Shown in pieces: positions 53,862-62,250 of a stretch of DNA of 64,000 bases. Every line of letters begins with the position of its first letter. Position 1 is the first letter of the stretch. This DNA is from JBCDHN01 sp964351855 (GTDB lineage Bacteria; Verrucomicrobiota; Verrucomicrobiia; Verrucomicrobiales; DEV007). The stretch lies in contig CAYGQD010000005.1 of NCBI GenBank assembly GCA_964351855.1, forward strand, positions 1 to 64,000. Direction: 5' to 3'. The notes under the pieces are model-generated. The model searched no databases. It was not told the DNA's origin and saw nothing but the letters and a program-made list of their open reading frames with translations. Both the position numbers and the translations under genes were made by a program.

Positions 53862-54027
53862 AGGTGAGGCACATGGAACCCGAAACACCGGTTTCGCAAA
53901 CGGCAAAGTCACACGGGATCACTTGGCAAAGGCTCATCCCCCACCGTTTTCTGGACTCGCTTTCACCGTTAAAAGGCTCCGTCGGCAGCTTGCGGATTGA
54001 CAAGCGCATCGTTTTTCGATGGCGTGA

Positions 54028-55488
54028 GTGATCGTGCCCCACCTCACCTCGCTCCTTTTTCTCCTCTGGGTCTACTCCCAGAGCCTCGCGTTCTCCTCAC
54101 CGCCGAATATTCTGTTGATTGTTTCGGATGACCAAGGTTACGCGGACCTTGGCATTCTCGGGATAAATCCCATTCTGACGCCCAACCTCGATCGCCTGGC
54201 CAAAGAAGGGGTCCGGCTGAGTAATTTTTACGTGGCGTGGCCTGCCTGCACACCGTCGCGGGGTGCCCTCCTCACCGGACGCTACCCTCAGCGCAACGGC
54301 ACGTATGACATGTATCGAAACGAGGCTCCAGACTATGGCTACCGATATCCTCCTGACGAATATCGCTATACCTTTGAGCGAATTGCGGGAATGGACGAGC
54401 GTGAGATCCTGATCCCTGCCGTCCTTAAATCTTCTGGCTATCGAAGCGGAATCTTCGGAAAATGGGACTTGGGAATTCATCGACGGTTTCTTCCCCTCGC
54501 ACGCGGGTTTGATGACTTCTACGGACTCGTCAATACCGGAATCGACTACTACACTCACGAACGCTATGGGGTGCCGAGCATGTATCGCGGAAACTCCCTC
54601 ACGGAAGAGGACAAGGGAACCTACTGCACCGATCTCTTTGCCCGGGAGTCCCTCCGGTTCCTCAAGGAACAAGGCGATTCGCCCTTCTTTCTTTACGTTC
54701 CCTTCAACGCTCCCCACAATTCATCGGCTCTGGAGCCCGATCTTCGGTCTACGGTCCAGGCACCTCAAGAGTTCAAAGACCTGTATCCGCCTCTTGACCA
54801 AGAAACCAGAAAACAGACCGGATTTAAGAAATACGTTCATCCACCTTTCAACGGTGAAGTCGAGACGGTAACCAAAGAGGCGCGAATTCGCGATTATCGG
54901 GCCGCCGTGACCTGCATGGACGACGCCATCGGCCAAGTTCTCGATTTTCTCGACGAAAACGATCTCGCGGAGAACACGTTGGTCCTCTTTTTTTCTGACA
55001 ACGGGGGCTCTGGGGGCGCGGACAATGCTCCGCTGCGTGGTCACAAAGCACAACTCTTCGAGGGAGGCATTCGAGTGCCGTGCTTAGCCCGCTGGCCGGA
55101 CCAACTTCCAGCAGGCGCCGTCAATGACGAGTTTTTGACCAGTTTGGAAATTTTCCCAACGATTCTGGCCGCCACCCAAACGGCCTCACCCAAAGAAATC
55201 ACCCTCGATGGGTTCGACATGATCCCCGTTCTACGAGGCGAAATTCCATCGCCCCGCACGGAAATGTTCTGGCAACGACGCGGGGACAAAGCCGCCCGAG
55301 TTGATCACTGGAAGTGGATTGAAAGTGAGCGCGGCAACGGATTGTTTGATCTTTCTCAGGATATCGGTGAATCCAACGATCTTTCAACATCTCACCCGGA
55401 GGTGCTCGCTCGCATGAAGGCAAAATTTGCGGAGTGGGGCCAATCGATGGCGAATGCCGAGCCCCGGGGGCCGTTTCGAGACTACTAG
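54028..55488 (+). CDS. Secreted sulfatase (formylglycine type), second copy
   Basis: 486 residues, starting at a GTG (54028); no ATG start fits the signal peptide (LTSLLFLLWVYSQSLAFS). S1 sulfatase motifs are D34-D35 in IVSDDQGYADLG, the formylglycine site C74-T-P-S-R78, GKWDLGIHRR and FSDNGGSGGADN. Its differences from the first sulfatase in the window (C-A-P-S-R, other loop lengths) put it in another subfamily, so another sulfate ester is expected. The stop codon TAG at 55486-55488 lies in the end of a MITE-like element, so the native C-terminus may have been a little different, although GPFRDY at the end is a plausible finish. Confidence 0.91.
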   Translation: MIVPHLTSLLFLLWVYSQSLAFSSPPNILLIVSDDQGYADLGILGINPILTPNLDRLAKEGVRLSNFYVAWPACTPSRGALLTGRYPQRNGTYDMYRNEAPDYGYRYPPDEYRYTFERIAGMDEREILIPAVLKSSGYRSGIFGKWDLGIHRRFLPLARGFDDFYGLVNTGIDYYTHERYGVPSMYRGNSLTEEDKGTYCTDLFARESLRFLKEQGDSPFFLYVPFNAPHNSSALEPDLRSTVQAPQEFKDLYPPLDQETRKQTGFKKYVHPPFNGEVETVTKEARIRDYRAAVTCMDDAIGQVLDFLDENDLAENTLVLFFSDNGGSGGADNAPLRGHKAQLFEGGIRVPCLARWPDQLPAGAVNDEFLTSLEIFPTILAATQTASPKEITLDGFDMIPVLRGEIPSPRTEMFWQRRGDKAARVDHWKWIESERGNGLFDLSQDIGESNDLSTSHPEVLARMKAKFAEWGQSMANAEPRGPFRDY

Positions 55489-55703
55489 TGCATCGTCTGG
55501 AAAGTAACAGGTGCACTTCGCGAGAGATTTGGTTCGAGTTCCAGGCGCGAAGAAGGAACGAAGCGAGCTTCGTGACTGATGAAGCAACGCAGGAATCGGG
55601 CAAAAGATCCGCGACTCCCTATTTTTGCGAGAGGAACGAGCCACCTTTTCTCTTCTTAAAGAAACCATCGAGTGTGCAGGTTAGTTTTCGGATGATGCAC
55701 TAG
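55485..55703. mobile_element. MITE-like element with 24-bp imperfect terminal inverted repeats and CTAG ends
   Basis: 219 bp filling the gap after the second sulfatase. The left end (55485-55508) and the reverse complement of the right end (55680-55703) agree at 20 of 24 bases, ten of them in a row from the outside (CTAGTGCATC), and TGCAC follows on both sides. Each end carries CTAG, which may be a palindromic target duplication or part of the repeat. The inside contains a small stem (GAAGCGAGCTTCG region, about 55559-55572) and no open reading frame of note. No transposase is in the window, so it would be moved in trans. Confidence 0.7.
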
Positions 55704-55722
55704 TTCTACTTAGCTATCGCGC

Positions 55723-56958
55723 TCACAACTCCTCAGGCTTTTGGAGCAATTCAGAAACGCGCTGAAGCAATCTTCCGGCCGCTCCTCCATCCAGGACACG
55801 ATGGTCAAAACTCAGGGTGATTTCCGCTTCAACGGCGGGAACAAAGGTCTCCGTTTCGTCACTCCAGACCGGCATTTTGCGCCCAGCGCCCAGCCCCAGG
55901 ACCAAGTTTTGTTCAGGGAGCGGAATCGGCGTTGCCCAGACAAGCCCAAACGTTCCAAAATTCGTGACCGTTGCGATCCCTCCACCGAACACGTCCGGTG
56001 GCAATTTGCGCTGCTTGGCTCGCTCTACCAAACGGTTGTAGTCATCAACCATTTCACGGAGAGGCTTCTTATCGACATTGCGGAGCACCGGAACCATGAC
56101 TCCATCATCAACTTCGACGGCAAACCCAATGTCAATAGACTTCGGGTGAACAATCTTCTCCCCGACGAGGCGACCTCCTACTGCAGTGTTCTCCGAGATC
56201 GCGATGGCCAAGGCCCGAATCATGTAGAGGGCAGGTCCCGGTCGCGGGTTGCTCGATTTTCGATGGAACAGCATCCGATCCATCAATACCGGACGACCGA
56301 CCGTGGCCAACGGCCGGAACCAACTTCGGCGCATGGAATCAGCTACGGCGATGCGCATGGAGGATGCGTCTGATTGCGAATGATCGTCCAATTCCTTGAT
56401 GAAGCGCTCGAAGTCCTCAACCGTGACACGCCCGCCCGCTCCAGTCCCTGCGATTCCGGACAAATCCGCCGCATTGAGCCCCAATTCTTGCATCCGCGCC
56501 TTCATGCGAGGCGATAAGTAGGTCGCCCCTGTCGCATTCGCCGGCACAGGAAGCCCCACCGTCGGACTGACTCTCCAAGGTTGGTTTTCCTGCTTCTCGA
56601 TGACATTCTCCGCATTGACTGCAAAATGCACATCCGCTTCTTCGTCGTTCGAGATTGCTGAAGTCGCTTCCTCCTCCGGTTCATCATCGCCAATTCCGGC
56701 AATTTGCGCATTTGCATCCGTCACCTCCAGGTAGGCCAAGGTCGCGCCGACCGGGTAACTCTCATCAATCTTCGCAACGATTTCGACAATCTTGCCCGCA
56801 ACCGGCACCGTCACTTCCAAGTTCGCCTTATTGGTCTCGACCTCGATCACCTCCTGATCCGATTTCACCTTCTGGTTTTTCTTCACGCGAATCGTCCGGA
56901 CGACCGCCTCGGCAATCGCTTCACCCAACTGGGGCATCTGGATGGGAATTTTCGGCAT
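55723..56958 (-). CDS. Dihydrolipoyl acyltransferase, E2 of a 2-oxoacid dehydrogenase complex
   Basis: 411 residues. One lipoyl domain (1-80) has the lipoylated lysine at K44 in VETNKANLEV, where most relatives have ETDKA. After an acidic linker, the peripheral-subunit binding domain lies at about 148-190 (YLSPRMKARMQELGL...GAGGRVTVEDFERF). The catalytic domain ends with D385-H386-R-V-L-D390-G, which carries the active-site His and Asp. It transfers the acyl group made by E1 to coenzyme A. It is the third gene of an E1alpha-E1beta-E2 operon, 12 bp after the E1beta stop. Whether pyruvate, branched-chain keto acids or acetoin is the substrate cannot be read; E3 is not in the window. Confidence 0.93.
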   Translation of the reverse strand: MPKIPIQMPQLGEAIAEAVVRTIRVKKNQKVKSDQEVIEVETNKANLEVTVPVAGKIVEIVAKIDESYPVGATLAYLEVTDANAQIAGIGDDEPEEEATSAISNDEEADVHFAVNAENVIEKQENQPWRVSPTVGLPVPANATGATYLSPRMKARMQELGLNAADLSGIAGTGAGGRVTVEDFERFIKELDDHSQSDASSMRIAVADSMRRSWFRPLATVGRPVLMDRMLFHRKSSNPRPGPALYMIRALAIAISENTAVGGRLVGEKIVHPKSIDIGFAVEVDDGVMVPVLRNVDKKPLREMVDDYNRLVERAKQRKLPPDVFGGGIATVTNFGTFGLVWATPIPLPEQNLVLGLGAGRKMPVWSDETETFVPAVEAEITLSFDHRVLDGGAAGRLLQRVSELLQKPEEL

Positions 56959-56970
56959 AACTGGAACGTT

Positions 56971-57942
56971 CTAGAATCGGATCACTTTACGCAGGGAAGA
57001 GGCGATGGAAGCCGCCGTGGGACGATGGGCTGCCCAGAGATTGGGATGATACGGAATGGGCGTGTCCTTCGAGTTGAGCCGCATCGGAGGAGCATCCAGA
57101 AGATGAAATCCCTCTGCTACTACCCGTGAGATCACTTCGGCGTTCAGACCACCCCAAGGAAACGATTCGGCGACACAGAGCAAACGACCCGTCCGAGCCA
57201 CGGAGCCCAAAATGGTATCCGTATCGATGGGCTTTGCCGAGCGAAGATCTACGACTTCAATTTCCCAGGCTTCTTCGCCCAATTGCTTGGCCGCTTTGAG
57301 AGCTTCATGAACCATGGCGCTCGCGGCAACAACGGTAGCATCTCGTCCCTGACGCACGATCCTCGCCTTTCCGATCGGGAGTCCCGACTCAGGCAATTTG
57401 TCGGCTTTGAGGTGATAGTAGAGAAACTTGTGTTCGCAAAAGATAACCGGATCATCCAGCTTCACTGCTTCGAGGAGCATAGTGTAGGCATCTTCAACCG
57501 TTGCAGGCATGAGGACGACCAACCCTGGGAAATGCGCGTAAAGCGCTTCAAGACTTTGGCTATGAAAGGGTCCGGACCCCTCATTCCCCCCGCTGGGAAG
57601 CCGGATCGTAAACGGGATCGGGACGCCCGTTCGATAAAAGTGGGTCGCGGCCTGGTTGACGATTTGATTGAACGCGATGGACGAAAAATCCGCGAACTGC
57701 ATCTCGACAATGGGACGCATTCCGTCAATCGCCGCTCCAATCGCCATTCCGACCATGGCGTCTTCACTGATCGGGCTGTCGATCACACGGCCAGGAAATT
57801 CTTCAGCTAAATTCTTGGTGGCTTTGAAGGCTCCGCCAAACTTGGCGACGTCTTGACCGTAAATAAACACCCGATCATCCTCGGACAGGGCCTTGGCTTG
57901 GGCTTCACGAATGGCCTGAAGGTAACTAATCTCCTGCTTCAT
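56971..57942 (-). CDS. 2-oxoacid dehydrogenase E1 component, beta subunit
   Basis: 323 residues, standard length. It forms an alpha2beta2 heterotetramer with the product of the preceding gene and decarboxylates a 2-oxoacid with thiamine diphosphate. Family blocks are VFIYGQDVAKFGGAFKAT, DSPISEDAMVGMAIGAA, MQFADFSSIAFNQIVNQAA and PSGGNEGSGPFHSQSLEA, the last holding the lipoyl-related histidine, with EVVDLRSAKPIDTDTI in the C-terminal transketolase domain. The start ATG shares four bases (ATGA) with the stop of the alpha-subunit gene, indicating translational coupling. A glutamate in ISED contacts the cofactor in this family. Confidence 0.94.
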   Translation of the reverse strand: MKQEISYLQAIREAQAKALSEDDRVFIYGQDVAKFGGAFKATKNLAEEFPGRVIDSPISEDAMVGMAIGAAIDGMRPIVEMQFADFSSIAFNQIVNQAATHFYRTGVPIPFTIRLPSGGNEGSGPFHSQSLEALYAHFPGLVVLMPATVEDAYTMLLEAVKLDDPVIFCEHKFLYYHLKADKLPESGLPIGKARIVRQGRDATVVAASAMVHEALKAAKQLGEEAWEIEVVDLRSAKPIDTDTILGSVARTGRLLCVAESFPWGGLNAEVISRVVAEGFHLLDAPPMRLNSKDTPIPYHPNLWAAHRPTAASIASSLRKVIRF

Positions 57943-59000
57943 ACGTCCGGAGCTCCTTCACAGAGGTGCTTGGTGCTCAGGGCATACCAGGTTTCCCGAG
58001 AAGCATTTGGCTTCGGCTCTTTGACCACTTTACTAACCGCTTTCTCGACTTCTTTGACGGCTTCCGCCTTCCAGGCATCCAGTTCGGCTTCATCAGCCCA
58101 TCCCTGGTCCATCAATTGACGACGGGCGAGTACATTGCAGTCCACGCCAAGCTCTCCGTCTTTCATCGCCTGAGGGACATAGGCGGCGGTGTCGTGTTCT
58201 CCGTGCCCCGAAAGTCGAAGCAGGTCTCCGACGACCAATTGCGGCCCCTCTCCGGCCCTGGCGCGACGAACGGCTTCTTCGAAGACCTTGAGGCATTCCT
58301 CCAACGACGTGCCGTTGAGATGAAACCCTCGGATTCCATATCCCTTGGCGCGATCGACCAGATTCTCACAGGCGTATTGGCGGTCGCAGGAAGTCGAATA
58401 AGCAAACTGATTATTGGCAACGGCCACCACCAACGGAAGTTTTTCGACAGCCGCCTGATTGAGAGCTTCGTGAAAGGCACCGGTCGATGTTCCCCCGTCT
58501 CCGATGCAAGCTCCTCCCACAATCTCATGTCTCCCCTGAAAACGCCGAGCCATTAGCATTCCATTGATCACCGAGACCATCGCCCCGAGATGACTGATCA
58601 TTGCGGGAGAACCTTGCTTCGGGCGCCCACGGTGGATATTCCCGTCCCGCCCACGCATGGGCCCCTCCACCGATCCCAAATAAGCGCGAAGAGGATCCAG
58701 AAGCGGCTCTCCGAAGGCTAATCTGCCCGCCATATCGCGAATCAGCGGACCGTAGACGTCGCCACGTTTCTGATCCAAAAAGACGGCAAGAGCGGCACTG
58801 AAGGCTTCCTGCCCTCGCCCCAAGTAAACTCCGCCGACGATCTTATTCGCTCGATAAAGGCTTGCCAGCTTGTCTTCCAGGGCACGAGCCAGCAACATCC
58901 ACCGGAACGTGGAAATTGTTCTCTCTTTGAGACTGAGAGAGGGCACTTTCGTTCCCTTTTTGGCTGTTTTTGCCGAAGCCACGATCCTCGCACCATTCAT
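57939..59000 (-). CDS. 2-oxoacid dehydrogenase E1 component, alpha subunit
   Basis: 353 residues from the ATG at 58998-59000; a longer frame from 59057 is possible but the added part is unlike the family. The thiamine diphosphate/Mg motif is G167-D168-G169 ... N196-N197 (GDGGTSTGAFHEAL to VVAVANNQFAYS). MRGRDGNIHRG and ISHLGAM match the loop that orders on cofactor binding. It is the first gene of the E1alpha-E1beta-E2 operon and overlaps E1beta by four bases. The spacer of 128 bp to the divergent deacetylase gene would hold the promoter, which I could not pick out. The split E1 is the form used by PDH of many bacteria as well as BCKDH and acetoin dehydrogenase. Confidence 0.93.
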   Translation of the reverse strand: MNGARIVASAKTAKKGTKVPSLSLKERTISTFRWMLLARALEDKLASLYRANKIVGGVYLGRGQEAFSAALAVFLDQKRGDVYGPLIRDMAGRLAFGEPLLDPLRAYLGSVEGPMRGRDGNIHRGRPKQGSPAMISHLGAMVSVINGMLMARRFQGRHEIVGGACIGDGGTSTGAFHEALNQAAVEKLPLVVAVANNQFAYSTSCDRQYACENLVDRAKGYGIRGFHLNGTSLEECLKVFEEAVRRARAGEGPQLVVGDLLRLSGHGEHDTAAYVPQAMKDGELGVDCNVLARRQLMDQGWADEAELDAWKAEAVKEVEKAVSKVVKEPKPNASRETWYALSTKHLCEGAPDV

Positions 59001-59128
59001 AGGGCAATGATCAGCGCAATGGATTTTTTCCGCCGAATGATCCGGAATCTTGACCACAAGGAGGCAATCATTGCGAAGAGTTCATTTTCGCCTAGATTGG
59101 AACCATCGGACCTTTCGAATTTTCTGTC

Positions 59129-60493
59129 ATGCTTCAAAAACTTTTTCGCGGTCTTGCGGCCCTGTTTCTCCTCCTTCTGATCACGTCGACCATGACCTCG
59201 TGCGACAAACTCTGGGAGATTGGTCAGAAACTCAAAGCTCCGGAAGAACCTGCTCCCGCAGAACTGATTGAACAAATCGCAGCTGCGGAAGAGCCCGAAG
59301 TCATCGAAATCATCCCTCCGCCGCCATCTGAGCCAGAGGGCCCCGTGATTGACGAAAATATCGAGGTCTCAATCCTGGGCTACCACGATTTCGCAGACCA
59401 GGATTCTCGCAACAACATGGTAATCAACACGAGTCGCTTTCGGTCACAGATGGAGGCCCTGAAACAAGCCGAGATTCCGGTCATCCCCATGAGCGACTAC
59501 GTTGCCTGGAAGAGAGGCGAGAAGAATATCCCCAACCCGAGTGTCGTTATCACGATTGATGATGGTTGGGAAGCCGTCTACACCCATGCCTTTCCGATTT
59601 TGAAAGAATTCGAATATCCGTTTTCGATCTACCTTTATAAAAACTACATCGGCGGAGCGGGCCGATCGCTCAGTTATGAGCAGATCAATGAGATGATCGC
59701 GAACGGATGCGAAATCGGCGTCCACAGCGTCAGCCACTCCGATATGTCACGAACGGCTGGTAAGGGACCTGAAGCCTACGAAGCCTGGCTTCGGGAGGAG
59801 TTGGGCGAATCCTTGCGCTTCCTCAAAGAAAACTTTGGTGACGCAGTGATCCCCGTTTTCGCCTATCCCTACGGAAAGTACAACACCAAGGTCCTGGAAC
59901 TGGCGGAAGAGCACGGCTACGAGGTTGGGGTGACGGTGGCCCCAAAAAAGGCGCGCTACGACCTCCCCAATTTGGAAGTAGGACGCTACATCATTCATGG
60001 GGACAACAATACCAACATTGGCTACGCCATGAGTTTTTCGAGCAACCAAGCCACGGTGGGAAATACCCTCACCTCCGCCCAATCCACCGAGAGCGGCGAG
60101 GAAGAGGCTCCCCTCGTTACGATGTGGCCAGAACAGAACGAAGCCATCACAACCCGGACACCGACCATTCAGGTTAACCTCTCCAAATTGAATGGAGTCA
60201 GTACAAGTGGAATGAGTATGACCGTCAGTGGCCTTGGGAAAGTTCCGTTCGATTTCGACGCCTCGGAAGGAGTGGTCACCTACCAAATCATTGAACCCAT
60301 TCGGGCAACCGACTGCAAAGTGACATTGGTCTTCAACCGCCGCGGGGAATCGAAAGCCGATGTAATTAGCTGGGTTTTCAACCTGGACCGAACCGCGATT
60401 TATCTTCAAGAGCCGATCAAGGCTGAACCGATCGATGCGCCCTCGGAGCAGAACGTGATCGGCGAAGGCAGCGAAGAGGCTCCCGCCGCCTAA
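59129..60493 (+). CDS. Polysaccharide deacetylase (NodB-type) lipoprotein
   Basis: 454 residues. The signal peptide ends in a lipobox, TMTSC, with Cys25 lipidated. A Pro/Glu-rich linker (35-72) precedes the NodB homology domain (about 80-300): catalytic-type D144-D145 in ITIDDGWE, metal ligands H199 and H203 in GVHSVSHSD, and FAYPYGKYN. Family members remove N- or O-acetyl groups from chitin, peptidoglycan or exopolysaccharides. The last 115 residues form a beta-rich domain (PTIQVNLSKLNGVSTSGMSM) followed by a Glu/Pro/Ala tail, possibly for cell-wall or glycan contact. It could modify the polymer handled by the SLBB export proteins; that is speculation. Confidence 0.89.
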   Translation: MLQKLFRGLAALFLLLLITSTMTSCDKLWEIGQKLKAPEEPAPAELIEQIAAAEEPEVIEIIPPPPSEPEGPVIDENIEVSILGYHDFADQDSRNNMVINTSRFRSQMEALKQAEIPVIPMSDYVAWKRGEKNIPNPSVVITIDDGWEAVYTHAFPILKEFEYPFSIYLYKNYIGGAGRSLSYEQINEMIANGCEIGVHSVSHSDMSRTAGKGPEAYEAWLREELGESLRFLKENFGDAVIPVFAYPYGKYNTKVLELAEEHGYEVGVTVAPKKARYDLPNLEVGRYIIHGDNNTNIGYAMSFSSNQATVGNTLTSAQSTESGEEEAPLVTMWPEQNEAITTRTPTIQVNLSKLNGVSTSGMSMTVSGLGKVPFDFDASEGVVTYQIIEPIRATDCKVTLVFNRRGESKADVISWVFNLDRTAIYLQEPIKAEPIDAPSEQNVIGEGSEEAPAA

Positions 60494-60619
60494 ACGCGCC
60501 AGCGCCAGGATTGGCTTTCGACGGGAGCCATTCCTAGCGGTATCGCCACCAATCTTGCTTTTGAAGCGGCCTGATCGAGCTAGAGAAGAAGTGTCACCTT
60601 CCTGGGGCATTGATTCAAT

Positions 60620-61510
60620 TCAGAACTCAGTATCGCCTTCACCAATCCGAGGTCGAGGTCCCAGATAGGAAACCCAATCGAACTCTTCATTCGGATTCTC
60701 CTCTTCCCACCACATTTTCCATGCGTCAAAATCCGGTCCGAAGTCCTTTCCGGTGATCTCGTTCAAATATCCAATCCGTACCTCGTTGGCTCTGCTCGCC
60801 GAGTGCCGAAGCGCTTTGATGAGATAAGGCACCGCCTCTTGCTCGCCACAAGCACCCAAATAGTCAGCGGCATTGAGCCAAAGGTAGTCATCCTCGCTCT
60901 TGAGATGGGAGATTGCTTTCGCAACCGCGATCGGATCACTTCTCCGTTCAAGATAGTAATAACTTTCAATCACCTCATCCAGGTCATCCGAATCCAGTCT
61001 CTTCACCAGTTGCTTGGTTGGAGGCCCTTTCCTTGGATCGTTGGTGCCATCCAAAACGGCAAACCCAACCACCGCGACGAGGAGAACGAGGTTTCGAACC
61101 GTAAACGTTTTCTGCGATTTTATCTCCCGGCCGGGATTCTTCAAGCTCTCCCGCCATTGGAAAATTCTACCGAACAGATAAGCCAAGAAAATCACTCCAA
61201 AAGTTTCGGCGACCATGTGGATCGGTGAGCCGGGATTCAGCAAAGTCGTCACAATCCCTGCAATGAACCCTAAAGCTAGGATCAGGAGGAGGCAGGTCGC
61301 AGCAGCGGTCGATTCTCGCCAGAGCAGCGCCCAACAAACCGCAGAGGTGATCCCGAATCCGATAAACAGGATGCCGAAGCCTGATCGGAGGAAGTCACCG
61401 CCGAACACAAATGGCAAAACTGCAGTTACAATGCCCCAAAGCCCAAAATAGATCGACCAAATATTCAGTTCACCACCCGGGGGAATAAGAAATTTCCGTT
61501 CGGCAGGCAT
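60620..61510 (-). CDS. Membrane protein with C-terminal HEAT-like repeats
   Basis: 296 residues from the ATG at 61508-61510. The first 120 residues contain about four transmembrane helices (WSIYFGLWGIVTAVLPFVFG, SAVCWALLW, CLLLILALGFIAGIVTTLL, VIFLAYLFGRIF) and a fifth lies at about 140-155 (LVLLVAVVGFAVLDG). The C-terminal part reads as helical HEAT/PBS-lyase type repeats (DLDEVIESYYYLERRSDPIAVAKAI, DYLGACGEQEAVPYLIKALRHS), presumably a protein-binding platform. No specific family recognised. A short C6 stem with an A5 loop (61522-61538) lies in its leader. Converges with the deacetylase gene. Confidence 0.72.
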   Translation of the reverse strand: MPAERKFLIPPGGELNIWSIYFGLWGIVTAVLPFVFGGDFLRSGFGILFIGFGITSAVCWALLWRESTAAATCLLLILALGFIAGIVTTLLNPGSPIHMVAETFGVIFLAYLFGRIFQWRESLKNPGREIKSQKTFTVRNLVLLVAVVGFAVLDGTNDPRKGPPTKQLVKRLDSDDLDEVIESYYYLERRSDPIAVAKAISHLKSEDDYLWLNAADYLGACGEQEAVPYLIKALRHSASRANEVRIGYLNEITGKDFGPDFDAWKMWWEEENPNEEFDWVSYLGPRPRIGEGDTEF

Positions 61511-61840
61511 CTCTGAACTACCGGGGCAAAAAGCCCCGCGCAACTGCTATCACTCGTCCCTCCAAAGAGCTAAGGGACCGAAGGGTTTTCTTCCGAGGGT
61601 TCCGTGTCTTCGGTGGTAGGCAAGTGCGCAACTTTCGACCACGGAAATCACAGAACACTCGTTTTTCGGCACGTCCTGACCGTTTCCTAGAAATTTGGCG
61701 TTCGGGAAACCGCATTCCTAGCGCAACCAAACCTCGATCTTTACGAATTTTGCAAAGAATTCTCGAAGAGTTGACTATGAAGAGGCTATGATCGCGTCCA
61801 ACACGCAATCTTTACCTCTTCCGATTTACTTCTTCGACCT
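61511..61840. other. 330-bp gene-free spacer between divergent genes
   Basis: Apart from a 6-bp stem with five A in the loop (CGGGGC/GCCCCG, 61522-61538), nothing recognised. No coding signal, RNA gene or repeat of the types seen elsewhere in the window. Confidence 0.6.
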
Positions 61841-62155
61841 ATGCCTTCTCTCACTGCTCCTCTTCCAGTTTCACCAAAGACGAACGACATTCTGGAAAGG
61901 AGCAGCAGGTTAGTTCAAAAGCCCAATCAAGCCAAACGGATGGGGATGATGGCTCTGGGGATTTTGAGTTTGGCAGTGGGCTTCGTTTTCTTCCTGATCC
62001 CTCCCATTCCTCTGGGAATGCCACTCTTTGCCATCGGCTGCACCCTGATGATGAAGTCATCCAGTGCGTTTCAAGCGTGGGCGCTCAAGCGCACGGTGCG
62101 ACTCCCCAAGATCCATGCCTTCGTCTTGCGACAGCAAGAAGAGCTGGGCCGGTGA
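61841..62155 (+). CDS. Small membrane protein of unknown function
   Basis: 104 residues. One or two closely spaced hydrophobic helices between residues 35 and 72 (MALGILSLAVGFVFFLIPPIPLG, MPLFAIGCTLMM, given as separate parts) with a proline break, a basic C-terminus and a polar N-terminus. The pattern of a helix followed by a Pro-Pro-x-Pro turn and a second helix recalls small PGPGW-type membrane proteins, but I am not certain. It has a terminator 37 bp after its stop. Lone gene between a divergent HEAT membrane protein and the convergent DUF1501 gene. Confidence 0.6.
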   Translation: MPSLTAPLPVSPKTNDILERSSRLVQKPNQAKRMGMMALGILSLAVGFVFFLIPPIPLGMPLFAIGCTLMMKSSSAFQAWALKRTVRLPKIHAFVLRQQEELGR

Positions 62156-62191
62156 ATCTCACGCTCGGATCCCCAAGCGTCTGACGAGACC

Positions 62192-62227
62192 AAAAAAAGG
62201 GCCGCAGAAATTCACCACGGCCCTTTT
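62192..62227. terminator. Bidirectional rho-independent terminator
   Basis: Stem AAAAGGGCCG (62195-62204) with CGGCCCTTTT (62218-62227), 13-nt loop, A tract on the left and T tract on the right. It serves both the small plus-strand gene and the convergent DUF1501 gene. Confidence 0.82.
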
Positions 62228-62250
62228 GAGATTCTGAAAACGAAGACCGC

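Noticed and set aside
61518..61808. Minus-strand frame of 96 codons in the 330-bp spacer
   Set aside because: Arg/Lys-rich translation without motif or signal; looks non-coding.
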